Part shown: positions 25,944 through 33,607 of the stretch, piece by piece
Layout: the number at the start of each line of letters is the position of its first letter
How positions within the stretch are numbered: position 1 is the stretch's first letter
Assembly (NCBI GenBank): GCA_947489085.1
Contig: CANLCJ010000001.1
Location: forward strand, 62,001 to 126,000
Direction: 5' to 3'
DNA length: 64,000 nucleotides
Source: an uncultured Flavobacteriaceae bacterium
GTDB taxonomy: Bacteria > Bacteroidota > Bacteroidia > Flavobacteriales > Flavobacteriaceae
Notes under the pieces: model-generated
Seen by the model: only the letters and a program-made list of their open reading frames with translations
What the model was told of the DNA's origin: nothing
The model's database searches: none
Made by a program: the position numbers and the translations under genes

Positions 25944-26512
25944 TGAAACGATTTTTTAAACGGCAAATTAAGAATATCTTGTTTTTAATTCTGCTAGCCT
26001 TATTGATTATACCGCAAACAAGACAACCAATTCAAGTTTTTTTAAACAAAGGTTTGGCTCTATTTGCGCCGTCTGTAGTAGATGCTTCTAAGCAAAAGCA
26101 CCTCACAGACTACACTTGGACTTTAAAACCGGTACAAAATACTACCACTTTTAATTTTGAAACTACTAAAGGAAAAGTTGTTTTAGTTAATTTTTGGGCA
26201 ACTTGGTGTCCGCCTTGTATAGCCGAAATGCCAAGCCTGCAAGCACTTTATAATACACACAAAGATAATATAACCTTTGTATTTGTATCCAACGAAGATA
26301 CAGACGTTATTTCTAAGTTTATAACTAAGGAAGGCTATACGCTTCCCGTATATCAGCCCCTAACCAATACACCAAAAGTATTTGATGTTAAGCAGATTCC
26401 AAGAACATTTTTAATTGATAAGAATGGCAATATAATAATAGATAAAGTAGGAGCTGCAAATTGGAATAGCGATAGTGTAAATAAAACGATACAATCGCTA
26501 TTGCAAGACTAA
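25943..26512 (+). CDS. TlpA-family thioredoxin, membrane-anchored
   Basis: 189 aa from ATG 25943. An N-terminal basic stretch (MKRFFKRQIKN) and membrane segment (LFLILLALLIIPQ) are followed by a TlpA/ResA thioredoxin fold with FWATWCPPCIAEMPSL (CPPC) near residue 90 and the cis-Pro region KQIPRTFLIDKNG. It should reduce disulfides on the periplasmic side, for example in cytochrome maturation. A longer reading from 25919 would place eight polar residues before the membrane anchor and overlap mazG further, so I prefer 25943. Confidence 0.9.
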   Translation: MKRFFKRQIKNILFLILLALLIIPQTRQPIQVFLNKGLALFAPSVVDASKQKHLTDYTWTLKPVQNTTTFNFETTKGKVVLVNFWATWCPPCIAEMPSLQALYNTHKDNITFVFVSNEDTDVISKFITKEGYTLPVYQPLTNTPKVFDVKQIPRTFLIDKNGNIIIDKVGAANWNSDSVNKTIQSLLQD

Positions 26513-26614
26513 GTTTGTTGTTTTAGCGCTTTAGTCCATTACGTATTTCTTGGCGTACTAGCTTAATTGCGAATAGACTTTACTATCTTAACTTCGGGAC
26601 TAAAAACAATCGTT

Positions 26615-27139
26615 TTATTTTTTTCCTGCGCCTTTAAAATTATGAACGCTGTTTTTAAATAAAACATTAAATGTTGTTAAACTGCCGTAAATGCGTGTAA
26701 TGTATTGCTGTAAATCGATCTTGTCTTGATCGTCTAAAGTTTTAGAGCTGTTTATTTTTTGCTCCATAACGCGAACACGATCTCTAACCATTACAATTTT
26801 ATGAAAAAAAGCGTCTATTGGAATATCTTTACCTTGCAAATTGCTATCCGCTGGATGTAATGTAAGTGTGCCACCTTTCCATTTATCTGCAATAGGAATA
26901 ATTTCAGAAATGTCGCTGTATGTATTTAAAAGTTGTTTAAATATGCGTTCTACCTCATAAAAACTAACACTATCTACAGCGTCATTAACAGCTTCTACAA
27001 TTTCAAAATCGTCATCAACGTCTATAGTTTCAAGACCATTCTCTATAAAGGTTACCCAGTACAGTTTAGATGTTACATTTGTAACAACACCAATACCAAA
27101 AGCATCGTGTTTAATTCGAGATCCTATGCCTAATACCAT
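26615..27139 (-). CDS. Hypothetical protein with N-terminal Tudor/SH3-like segment
   Basis: 174 aa. Residues 1-45 (VLGIGSRIKHDAFGIGVVTN, YWVTFIENGLETIDVDDDFE) resemble the small SH3/Tudor-type fold at the C-terminus of UvrD-like helicases. The rest is helical (DRVRVMEQKINSSKTLDDQD, QQYITRIYGSLTTFNVLF). It is soluble, and similar proteins are common in flavobacteria. It stands alone, convergent with the mazG/tlpA pair. Nucleic-acid or protein binding is possible but unproven. Confidence 0.75.
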   Translation of the reverse strand: MVLGIGSRIKHDAFGIGVVTNVTSKLYWVTFIENGLETIDVDDDFEIVEAVNDAVDSVSFYEVERIFKQLLNTYSDISEIIPIADKWKGGTLTLHPADSNLQGKDIPIDAFFHKIVMVRDRVRVMEQKINSSKTLDDQDKIDLQQYITRIYGSLTTFNVLFKNSVHNFKGAGKK

Positions 27140-27293
27140 AATTTTAATTCAAGAGCTTTATTGTTATTCATTCTCAAAAATAATCGATGCTTCTTTTAAA
27201 AGCAAATTAGAAACTACATGCTAAAAACCTATTTAAGCGCCTAGGTAAACCTAAGAATTAATCTAATTTTTTTATACGCCTATATTTTTTGAT

Positions 27294-28445
27294 TTACAGC
27301 GTTTTAAAAAAGGCCTTTACAAACCGCCAAGACAATAAGGACCACATAATTTTTAACTCTTCTTTAAAAGAAGATGTTTCGTCTAAAAACCGAAACATAG
27401 AGGTTACATCGTTTTTATTATAAAATTGCTCGAAGAGCCACTCACCCTTATCATTTTCGTCTTTTAAAACGCTTAAAAACACTTTGTCGTAAAACCTATA
27501 TTTCTTTTTAAATAAATTTGAAGAAGGGTGTTTATCACGTTTTATATTTTCGATAATTGTACTTACTTTGAGTTCTGTATGTTTAAAGGCATATCCTGTA
27601 GAGGCTTTTACCCACCCTCCAGCCGTTCCTATTTTGGTAATATTTTCGGTGTTATAATCGCTAAAAGGAAATGTTGTCATAGGGATAGCACCCATCTCGG
27701 TATTTAAAATGGTGTAATTTTCAATTTTGAGATAATCCTTAATGTAGGTCTCGATATAGCTGTCGTAAACCGCTTCTTTTACCTTTGCTGTTGTAAAATA
27801 AGTAAATTCCACGAGGGCTTCGTTTGCTGTAAAAGGAAGTACATAGGTAAAGGTGGTTTGTGCACCATCTTTTAAGCGATAATCCATCATCGTCATTGTT
27901 AGCGTATCGAAAACAGGTTGCTCTGTTTTAATAACAATACCTTTAAAGTGCTGTATAATATTTATACTTTTTTTAGACGTAAAAAACGCTTTTGGTATTC
28001 TACTGTCAAAAACATGATGTGCTTTATAAATAGAAGATGAGGTAATAACGTTTACACCAGTTGCTGTGTCTTGCGTTTTAGTAACAGGTGCTTTAATAAA
28101 GGTTACATTATCTATTTTGCGTAGCTTTTGTTTCGAGTAGTTGTAAAAATCTATAGCTTGTATAGACTTGTAGGAGTAAGGCTCTAAATCGAGTTTTATG
28201 TGTTTGTTAGAAGTGTATATATTGGCTTTAGGCCAAGTTGCATGTATTAAGGATTCCCATTTGGTATTGGTTTTCTCTACTTCCCAAAAACTCCAAGTCC
28301 TGTCGTTACTTGTTTTGCTATCAGGATCAATAAGCGCAATAGTTTTAGTTTTAAAAAACGGGTCTTCCACCATAGCGAGTGCCAGTTGCAAACCAGCCAT
28401 GCCACTGCCTATTATTATATAATCAAATTGAGAGCGTACAGCCAT
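27294..28445 (-). CDS. crtY: Lycopene beta-cyclase CrtY
   Basis: 383 aa with an N-terminal FAD/NAD-binding motif (YIIIGSGMAGLQLALAM), the cyclase signature NDRTWSFWE near residue 47 and the GAIPMTTFPF ... GTAGGWVKASTGYAF region of CrtY-type cyclases. It closes both ends of lycopene to give beta-carotene. It is the last gene of the crt operon, 6 nt after crtZ. Confidence 0.95.
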   Translation of the reverse strand: MAVRSQFDYIIIGSGMAGLQLALAMVEDPFFKTKTIALIDPDSKTSNDRTWSFWEVEKTNTKWESLIHATWPKANIYTSNKHIKLDLEPYSYKSIQAIDFYNYSKQKLRKIDNVTFIKAPVTKTQDTATGVNVITSSSIYKAHHVFDSRIPKAFFTSKKSINIIQHFKGIVIKTEQPVFDTLTMTMMDYRLKDGAQTTFTYVLPFTANEALVEFTYFTTAKVKEAVYDSYIETYIKDYLKIENYTILNTEMGAIPMTTFPFSDYNTENITKIGTAGGWVKASTGYAFKHTELKVSTIIENIKRDKHPSSNLFKKKYRFYDKVFLSVLKDENDKGEWLFEQFYNKNDVTSMFRFLDETSSFKEELKIMWSLLSWRFVKAFFKTL

Positions 28446-28451
28446 CTCATC

Positions 28452-28904
28452 TTACTTCTTTTTGAAGTATTTAAAAGGCACGAAAAGCATACCAAAACAT
28501 TCGCTGTCTTCTTTGCCTAAATGCTTGTGGTGCATTTTATGAGCTCTTCTAACTCCTTTGGCGTACCAATTATTAGCATTTCTAAATAGCTTAAAACGTT
28601 GATGTATAAATATATCGTGTACAATAAAATAAGATAAGCCATAAGCAAAAATACCTAAACCTATAGGTAATCCTAGCCAAAAGCCTTGGTATTTCCAAGC
28701 TAGAAAAAAACCAATACTAACTACTGCATAGAATATAAAAAATGCATCATTACGCTCAAACCAATTGTCGTGGTCTTTGTGGTGATGGTCTTTATGTAAA
28801 CTCCATAAAAAACCGTGCATAACGTATTTGTGTGTAAACCACGCCATAAATTCCATAAAACAATAGGTGCTTAAAAAAACTAATATCCAAAGTAAAATAT
28901 TCAT
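28452..28904 (-). CDS. crtZ: Beta-carotene hydroxylase CrtZ
   Basis: 150 aa, an integral-membrane di-iron hydroxylase of the fatty-acid-hydroxylase superfamily. The His boxes are HKYVMH, HKDHHH, HDIFIHQRF and HKMHHKH, with hydrophobic segments between. It hydroxylates beta-carotene at C3/C3' to zeaxanthin, the usual pigment of marine flavobacteria. It is 9 nt downstream of crtB. Confidence 0.95.
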   Translation of the reverse strand: MNILLWILVFLSTYCFMEFMAWFTHKYVMHGFLWSLHKDHHHKDHDNWFERNDAFFIFYAVVSIGFFLAWKYQGFWLGLPIGLGIFAYGLSYFIVHDIFIHQRFKLFRNANNWYAKGVRRAHKMHHKHLGKEDSECFGMLFVPFKYFKKK

Positions 28905-28913
28905 AGCTTAAAA

Positions 28914-29753
28914 TTACATTAAATTTAATTGGTACTTTACATAGCTGCGCATTAATAATTCTATCTTTTTAGGGTTAGATACTCTAATGCGGGTATCTTT
29001 AATTTGTAAAGCAGGGGTTTTCTTTAATTTCTTGAGCAATTGGCTGTAATAGCGGTAGGCAATAAATACACCAAACTTTGCTTCAATAGGTAAGCGTTTA
29101 ATACCGTTTAAACCCTTTTCAAAGTCGTTTTCAATATCGTCTATTATAGCTTGTTTAGAATTTTCGTCTAAGTTATCCAAATCGACATTGGGAAAGTAAC
29201 TGCGGTTCAGCTCGTCGAAATCTGCTTTAATGTCTCTTAAAAAATTTACTTTTTGAAACGCAGATCCTAGCGACATAGCGCTGTCTTTCAATTCGTTATA
29301 TTTTTGGTTGTCGCCCTTAACAAAAACTTTTAAACACATGAGTCCAACCACATCGGCAGAGCCATAAATATAATTCTTGTATTCAGCATCAGATAAATAA
29401 GTGGTTTTGCTTAGGTCTAAACGCATACTTTTCATAAATGCATCTACCATGTCTTTATCAATATTATGTTTGTGGTATGTGTGTTGAAAAGCGTTAAGAA
29501 TGGGGTTTAAACTTATTTTGTATTTTAAAGCATCTTCCAAATCTTTAGCAAAGCTATCAAATAATACCGTTTTGTTATATCCGTGAAAGGAGTCTACAAT
29601 TTCATCAGCAAATCTTACAAAACCATAAATATTATAAATATCTGCCCTAATGGCATTAGATAGCATTTTAGTAGCTAAAGAGAACGATGTGCTGTAACTT
29701 TTAGTAACTAGCTTACTGCAACTGTAGGATACGGTGTCGAATAATGCTTTCAT
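28914..29753 (-). CDS. crtB: Phytoene synthase CrtB
   Basis: 279 aa with both Asp-rich motifs of squalene/phytoene synthases (FADEIVDS near residue 45, and DIKADFDELNRSYFP near 175) and the GSADVVGLMCLKVF and SLGSAFQKVNFLRD segments. It condenses two geranylgeranyl diphosphate molecules to phytoene. It overlaps crtI by 4 nt (ATGA), implying coupled translation. Confidence 0.95.
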   Translation of the reverse strand: MKALFDTVSYSCSKLVTKSYSTSFSLATKMLSNAIRADIYNIYGFVRFADEIVDSFHGYNKTVLFDSFAKDLEDALKYKISLNPILNAFQHTYHKHNIDKDMVDAFMKSMRLDLSKTTYLSDAEYKNYIYGSADVVGLMCLKVFVKGDNQKYNELKDSAMSLGSAFQKVNFLRDIKADFDELNRSYFPNVDLDNLDENSKQAIIDDIENDFEKGLNGIKRLPIEAKFGVFIAYRYYSQLLKKLKKTPALQIKDTRIRVSNPKKIELLMRSYVKYQLNLM

Positions 29754-31222
29754 AAATTAAATTTTATGGTATTTTTATAAATAAGTTCAGATACGAGTTT
29801 TCCTGAAATTAAAGCAGGAGGTACTCCCGGACCTGGTACAGTAAGTTGTCCTGTAAAATAAAGATTGCTTACTTTTTTACTTTTAAGTTTAGGTCTTAAA
29901 AATGCAGTTTGAGACAGTGTGTTCGCCATGCCGTAAGCATTACCTTTATATGAATTGTATTCTTTTATAAAATCTTTAATACAAAAGGATTCTTTAAAGA
30001 TAATATTATTTTTAACGTCTTGCGCTATTAGTTTTTCTAATCTACCAATAATTAAATCGAAATAGCGCAATCTCAGTGTTTCTGTATCCTCTATGCCAGG
30101 CGCAATAGGTATTAGAAAAAAACCTGTCTCACAATTTTCGGGAGCCATAGTGGCATCTGTTACAGAAGGAAAATTGGCATAAAATAGAGGATCTTTAGGC
30201 CATTGTGGACTATCGTAAATTTCTTCGGCGTGGGTTTCAAAATTTGTGTCAAAAAATAAGTTGTGGTGTTCTACATTCTTTATTTTTTTATTAAAACCTA
30301 CGTAGAATAATAAGGAGGAAGGTGCAAATGTTTTTTTGCTCCAATAAGCTTCAGAGTATTGTCTGTGTTCTGGCGGAAGTAAAGTTTCAGAATGGTGGTA
30401 ATCTGCGCCACTTAAAATAATATCGAATTGGTGTATCTCGCCATTAATTTTTAAGGATGTTGCTGTTTTATTTGCAACAGCAATTTTTTCTACATTAGAA
30501 TCGGTGTTTATATTTACACCAAGCTCCAAAGCCAAGCTTTGCATTGCTTTAATAACTTGGTACATGCCGCCTCTAGGATGCCATGTGCCCAAGCCAAAAT
30601 CCGCATAATTCATAAAACTATAAAATGCAGGCGTGTTGCTTGGTTTTGCTCCCAAAAACAGAACAGGAAATTCTAATGTAGAAATAAGTTTAGGATTTTT
30701 AAACTTACGTCTTACCTCTCCACTTATAGTTTTAAAAAACTGTCCAACCCTAACAGCTGTTTCAGGTGTTACAAGCTCAAAGGGAGAAATACCAGGTTTT
30801 AAAACCACTTTGTTTATAGCAATATCGTAATTTTTAGCAGCCTTGTCTATAAAGTTTTTTAGAGGTATGGAACTGCCTTTTTCAATACGTTCAAACTCTG
30901 CACATATTTTCTCCATTGTATCACCAATGGTAATAACTTCGTCCTTGAAAAATATCTTATAGGCTGGGCTTAGCTTGTCTAAAATATAATAATCGGCTGG
31001 TGTTTTGTTAAAGTCGTTAAAAAACTTTTCAAAAATATCGGGCATCCAATACCAACTTGGTCCAATATCAAAAGTAAACCCTTCTTTTTTTAACTGTCTT
31101 GCTCTACCTCCTACAGTACTGTTTTTTTCAAATACAGTAACATCGTAACCGTATTTTTTTAAATAACAACTTGCAGATAATGCAGAGAAGCCAGATCCTA
31201 TTATGGCGATTGTTTTATTCAT
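29750..31222 (-). CDS. crtI: Phytoene desaturase CrtI
   Basis: 490 aa starting MNKTIAIIGSGFSALSASCY (FAD Rossmann motif), with KNSTVGGRARQLKKEGFTFD, GPSWYWMPDIFEKFF and the C-terminal FTGQLTVPGPGVPPALISGK signature of CrtI-type desaturases. It converts phytoene to lycopene. First structural gene of the crt operon; the start codon overlaps one of two palindromic operator sites, and the -7 box TATATTTG (31237-31230) is so close that its mRNA may be leaderless. It lies 43 bp after the CarH/LitR-like gene. Confidence 0.96.
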   Translation of the reverse strand: MNKTIAIIGSGFSALSASCYLKKYGYDVTVFEKNSTVGGRARQLKKEGFTFDIGPSWYWMPDIFEKFFNDFNKTPADYYILDKLSPAYKIFFKDEVITIGDTMEKICAEFERIEKGSSIPLKNFIDKAAKNYDIAINKVVLKPGISPFELVTPETAVRVGQFFKTISGEVRRKFKNPKLISTLEFPVLFLGAKPSNTPAFYSFMNYADFGLGTWHPRGGMYQVIKAMQSLALELGVNINTDSNVEKIAVANKTATSLKINGEIHQFDIILSGADYHHSETLLPPEHRQYSEAYWSKKTFAPSSLLFYVGFNKKIKNVEHHNLFFDTNFETHAEEIYDSPQWPKDPLFYANFPSVTDATMAPENCETGFFLIPIAPGIEDTETLRLRYFDLIIGRLEKLIAQDVKNNIIFKESFCIKDFIKEYNSYKGNAYGMANTLSQTAFLRPKLKSKKVSNLYFTGQLTVPGPGVPPALISGKLVSELIYKNTIKFNL

Positions 31223-31253
31223 TGTTTAACAAATATAAATAATTGTTAAACAA
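31222..31253 (-). promoter_or_regulatory. crtI promoter with two palindromic operator sites
   Basis: TTGTTTAACAA (31222-31232) and its reverse complement TTGTTAAACAA (31243-31253) lie 21 bp apart, two helical turns. On the minus strand the -7 box TATATTTG (31237-31230) overlaps the site nearest crtI. A TTTG lies upstream with only about 13 bp of spacing, shorter than the consensus 19. A bound repressor would cover the -7 region. Confidence 0.75.
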
Positions 31254-31265
31254 AAATAAAATGAT

Positions 31266-32168
31266 TTAGATATCTTTTACTAGATTTTCTATGGTATCGT
31301 ATAAAGTGACGTGCTCTGGTGGTGTAAAGTCTTTATCCAGAGCAGTTAGCTTAGGCCCTAGTAGGATAAGGTCTGTTTTATTATTTGTTAGAAGTAGCGA
31401 TTTAAAATCGTTTATATATTTTGGTATTTCGTTTGTTTCAGGATTTATTGTAAAATAGGAAACAAAAGTTATTTCGTTAAAAAACTCTAACACGCTAGAT
31501 AAGCTATCCATGGGCACACTTTCTCCTAAAAAGATGGTGTGATACCCTTTGCTTCTTAATTGGTAGTTGATAAATAAAAGACCAATATCATGAATCTCGT
31601 TATCTGGTAAAAACAGAATAAACGTTTTAGAAGCAGGTTTGGGTTCTAAACTTTGTAGCCTCTCAATATTTAGTAGTATTTTTTGTTTGATGTGCGCCGT
31701 AAGAAAATGCTCGTGCGCAGGAGTTATAGTGTCTGTTTGCCATAATAAGCCTACTTCGTTTAAAAGCGGCATAAATGTGGTATAGAATATTTCATTAAAA
31801 GTTTTGTTTTCAATGAGGTTATTATAGGTATTATAAAAAAGAACCTGATCAAAGTTTAGCATAGATAGTTTGAAGGCATTTATAGCATGGTCTTCAACTC
31901 TTGCTCTAGATGCAATTTCACGAACCTTTATAGGGATTTCCTCGTCCTTAAGTTGCGCTATTTTCGATATTTTATAACCGTTATTATTAAGAAAAGAGAT
32001 GTTAAGCAGTTTTTGTAAACTTCCTAAACTGTAATTTCTAATATTAGTGTCGCTTCTATTAGGCTGCAATAGGTCATAACGCTTTTCCCAAATTCTTATG
32101 GTGTGCGCCTTTATACCTGTTAGGTTTTCTAGGTCTTTAATACTAAACTTTACTTTAATATTGTTCAT
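31266..32168 (-). CDS. MerR-family regulator with B12-binding domain (CarH/LitR-like)
   Basis: 300 aa from ATG 32168; the TTG frame extension to 32192 falls inside the operator and is less likely. Residues 1-75 are a MerR winged helix (FSIKDLENLTGIKAHTIRIW), followed by a helical bundle and a cobalamin-binding domain. Cobalamin motifs seen in CarH are present: W143-x9-E153-H154 (LLWQTDTITPAHEH) and E191-x-H193-x-x-G196 (NEIHDIG). CarH proteins repress carotenoid genes in the dark and release DNA when light breaks the Co-C bond. It sits directly upstream of crtI with matching palindromes at both promoters, so light control of the pigment operon and of itself is the best inference. The residue after Trp is Gln, not His as in T. 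thermophilus CarH. Confidence 0.92.
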   Translation of the reverse strand: MNNIKVKFSIKDLENLTGIKAHTIRIWEKRYDLLQPNRSDTNIRNYSLGSLQKLLNISFLNNNGYKISKIAQLKDEEIPIKVREIASRARVEDHAINAFKLSMLNFDQVLFYNTYNNLIENKTFNEIFYTTFMPLLNEVGLLWQTDTITPAHEHFLTAHIKQKILLNIERLQSLEPKPASKTFILFLPDNEIHDIGLLFINYQLRSKGYHTIFLGESVPMDSLSSVLEFFNEITFVSYFTINPETNEIPKYINDFKSLLLTNNKTDLILLGPKLTALDKDFTPPEHVTLYDTIENLVKDI

Positions 32169-32181
32169 TAAAAAACATTTT

Positions 32182-32197
32182 TTGTTAAACAAAAGTA
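32182..32197 (-). promoter_or_regulatory. Operator and -7 box of the CarH/LitR-like gene
   Basis: TTGTTAAACAA (32182-32192) is identical to one crtI site. The minus-strand -7 box TACTTTTG (TAnnTTTG, 32197-32190) overlaps it, as at crtI. Transcription would start about 17 nt before ATG 32168. No -33 TTTG at the usual spacing was found. Confidence 0.7.
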
Positions 32198-32747
32198 CTA
32201 ATTAGCAAGCAGAATACCATATTAATTGTCTTAAAACTTTAAAAAATATAAATATTAGGTTGTTAAAGTGCTAATTATAGCCTCTAGATAAGCCGTGTAT
32301 GGTAATTTTTTAATCTCCAGAGGTCTTAAAAAAAGAGAATTTTCTATTTGAACTATTGTTTTGTTATATAATGCGCAGGAGAAGATTAGAACCTTATTTT
32401 TAATCAATTCTATTTATGCTGCAAACGCTGTAATCAAAGGCTTTAACAGTGTATTTCGCAACACAATTAATTCCCCCTAATTATAATTAATCAAATGAAG
32501 AGGTAAACATAATAACAGAATCCAAAATTGTTTCACTACAGCTACCTGAATAACTTGGAAATACTGTTTACATTTTGTGCGTTAAAGATGCCAAAATAAC
32601 TATAGATCTAAAGGAGCTGTATTTAAAAAAGATGGCGAAGACATTTAAAAATAGATTAAACTTTAATAGAGAGTTATATTATGTAAAACAATTATTTTTC
32701 ATACTTTAGTTAAGTAAAATACTTTCATTTAAAAAATAAGATAGTAC
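32198..32747. other. Intergenic region between the CarH-like gene and the T6SS effector island
   Basis: About 550 bp with no convincing gene. Short stretches look like decayed coding DNA (around 32555-32660 in two frames), but each is broken by stops. A 25-codon frame at 32631 is too weak to call. It contains the degenerate tRNA-Leu end at 32373-32395. Confidence 0.45.
32373..32395 (+). repeat. Degenerate copy of the tRNA-Leu 3' end (possible att remnant)
   Basis: This 23-mer matches the plus-strand sequence of the tRNA-Leu 3' end at 42906-42928 at 18 of 23 positions in the same orientation, including an exact 9-mer GAGAAGATT. The pair flanks the effector island at 32748-42796. Confidence 0.45.
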
Positions 32748-33605
32748 ATGTCCTTTTTATCAGCACAGTTTATTTCATCTAAAAGTATCTCCTTAAACCT
32801 TATTAAAAGTGTTTACGAACGTAAATATACTTTTTCGATGGTATCATCTGTAGTAGATAAGGATAAGACTGTCTACGATACTATAGAACGAGAAATTTTT
32901 ATCACTTTACAAAAAAGTTACAACCCAACAAAAATATATAGCATTGATACTGGTGTTAAAAAATTAAAACTCGATTCTACTAAAATTAAACAAGAGAAAT
33001 TTAAACAACGTTTACAAAAATTAGTAAATAAATTAACTATAATTACTAATGCAACAGGGGCTATTATTTCCATAAATAATCATAATGAAGTTTTAAAACA
33101 GTGGTATCAAATTAAAGCATCTGCTTTAAATACTTTTAAGGGCGCTACTGTAGAAAAGTATCTGCAAAAACTAGAAGAAAAAATTAGTGATGAGCAAAAG
33201 TTAATTGCAGATTTAAAACAGTACAGATTATTAGGCTTTTTGTTTAATGGGTTATATCAAGACTATACGGCTATAGTAAAAAAACAAAAAACACATTTAC
33301 AAGCTATTAACTACTTTCCATTAGTAATTGACGAATCCTACAAATGGTTAGAAAAGAACAAAAACAACGAAGTACATCTAGCAATTACAGGAATAATTAA
33401 TGAAACACAAACGCCTTTAAAAAAGATAAATACCTATTTTCAACGTAAAGGCTATTCTAAAGGGAAATTAGAATTAATTGAATATGGAGGAAACTATAAA
33501 ATAAATTCTGAAACTGGATGGATAAATCAAGCTAACTTTACTATGGCGTTAAAATGCGGAGAGGATTATTTAAAGTCTCAAACCATAAGCATAAAACAAA
33601 TCTAA
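32748..33605 (+). CDS. Island protein before the DUF4280 effector, possible adaptor
   Basis: 285 aa, Lys-rich and mostly helical with coiled-coil character in the middle (EKYLQKLEEKISDEQKLIAD). No signal peptide, no named domain. It ends 2 nt before the DUF4280-lipase start, the same position that the 456-aa protein holds before the PAAR gene at the left of the window. A role in loading or stabilising the effector is inferred from that arrangement only. Confidence 0.7.
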   Translation: MSFLSAQFISSKSISLNLIKSVYERKYTFSMVSSVVDKDKTVYDTIEREIFITLQKSYNPTKIYSIDTGVKKLKLDSTKIKQEKFKQRLQKLVNKLTIITNATGAIISINNHNEVLKQWYQIKASALNTFKGATVEKYLQKLEEKISDEQKLIADLKQYRLLGFLFNGLYQDYTAIVKKQKTHLQAINYFPLVIDESYKWLEKNKNNEVHLAITGIINETQTPLKKINTYFQRKGYSKGKLELIEYGGNYKINSETGWINQANFTMALKCGEDYLKSQTISIKQI

Positions 33606-33607
33606 AA

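Noticed and set aside
32168-32192. TTG start giving eight extra residues for the CarH-like gene
   Set aside because: It lies within the operator and -7 region, so it would be upstream of or at the start of transcription; ATG 32168 fits the MerR N-terminus.
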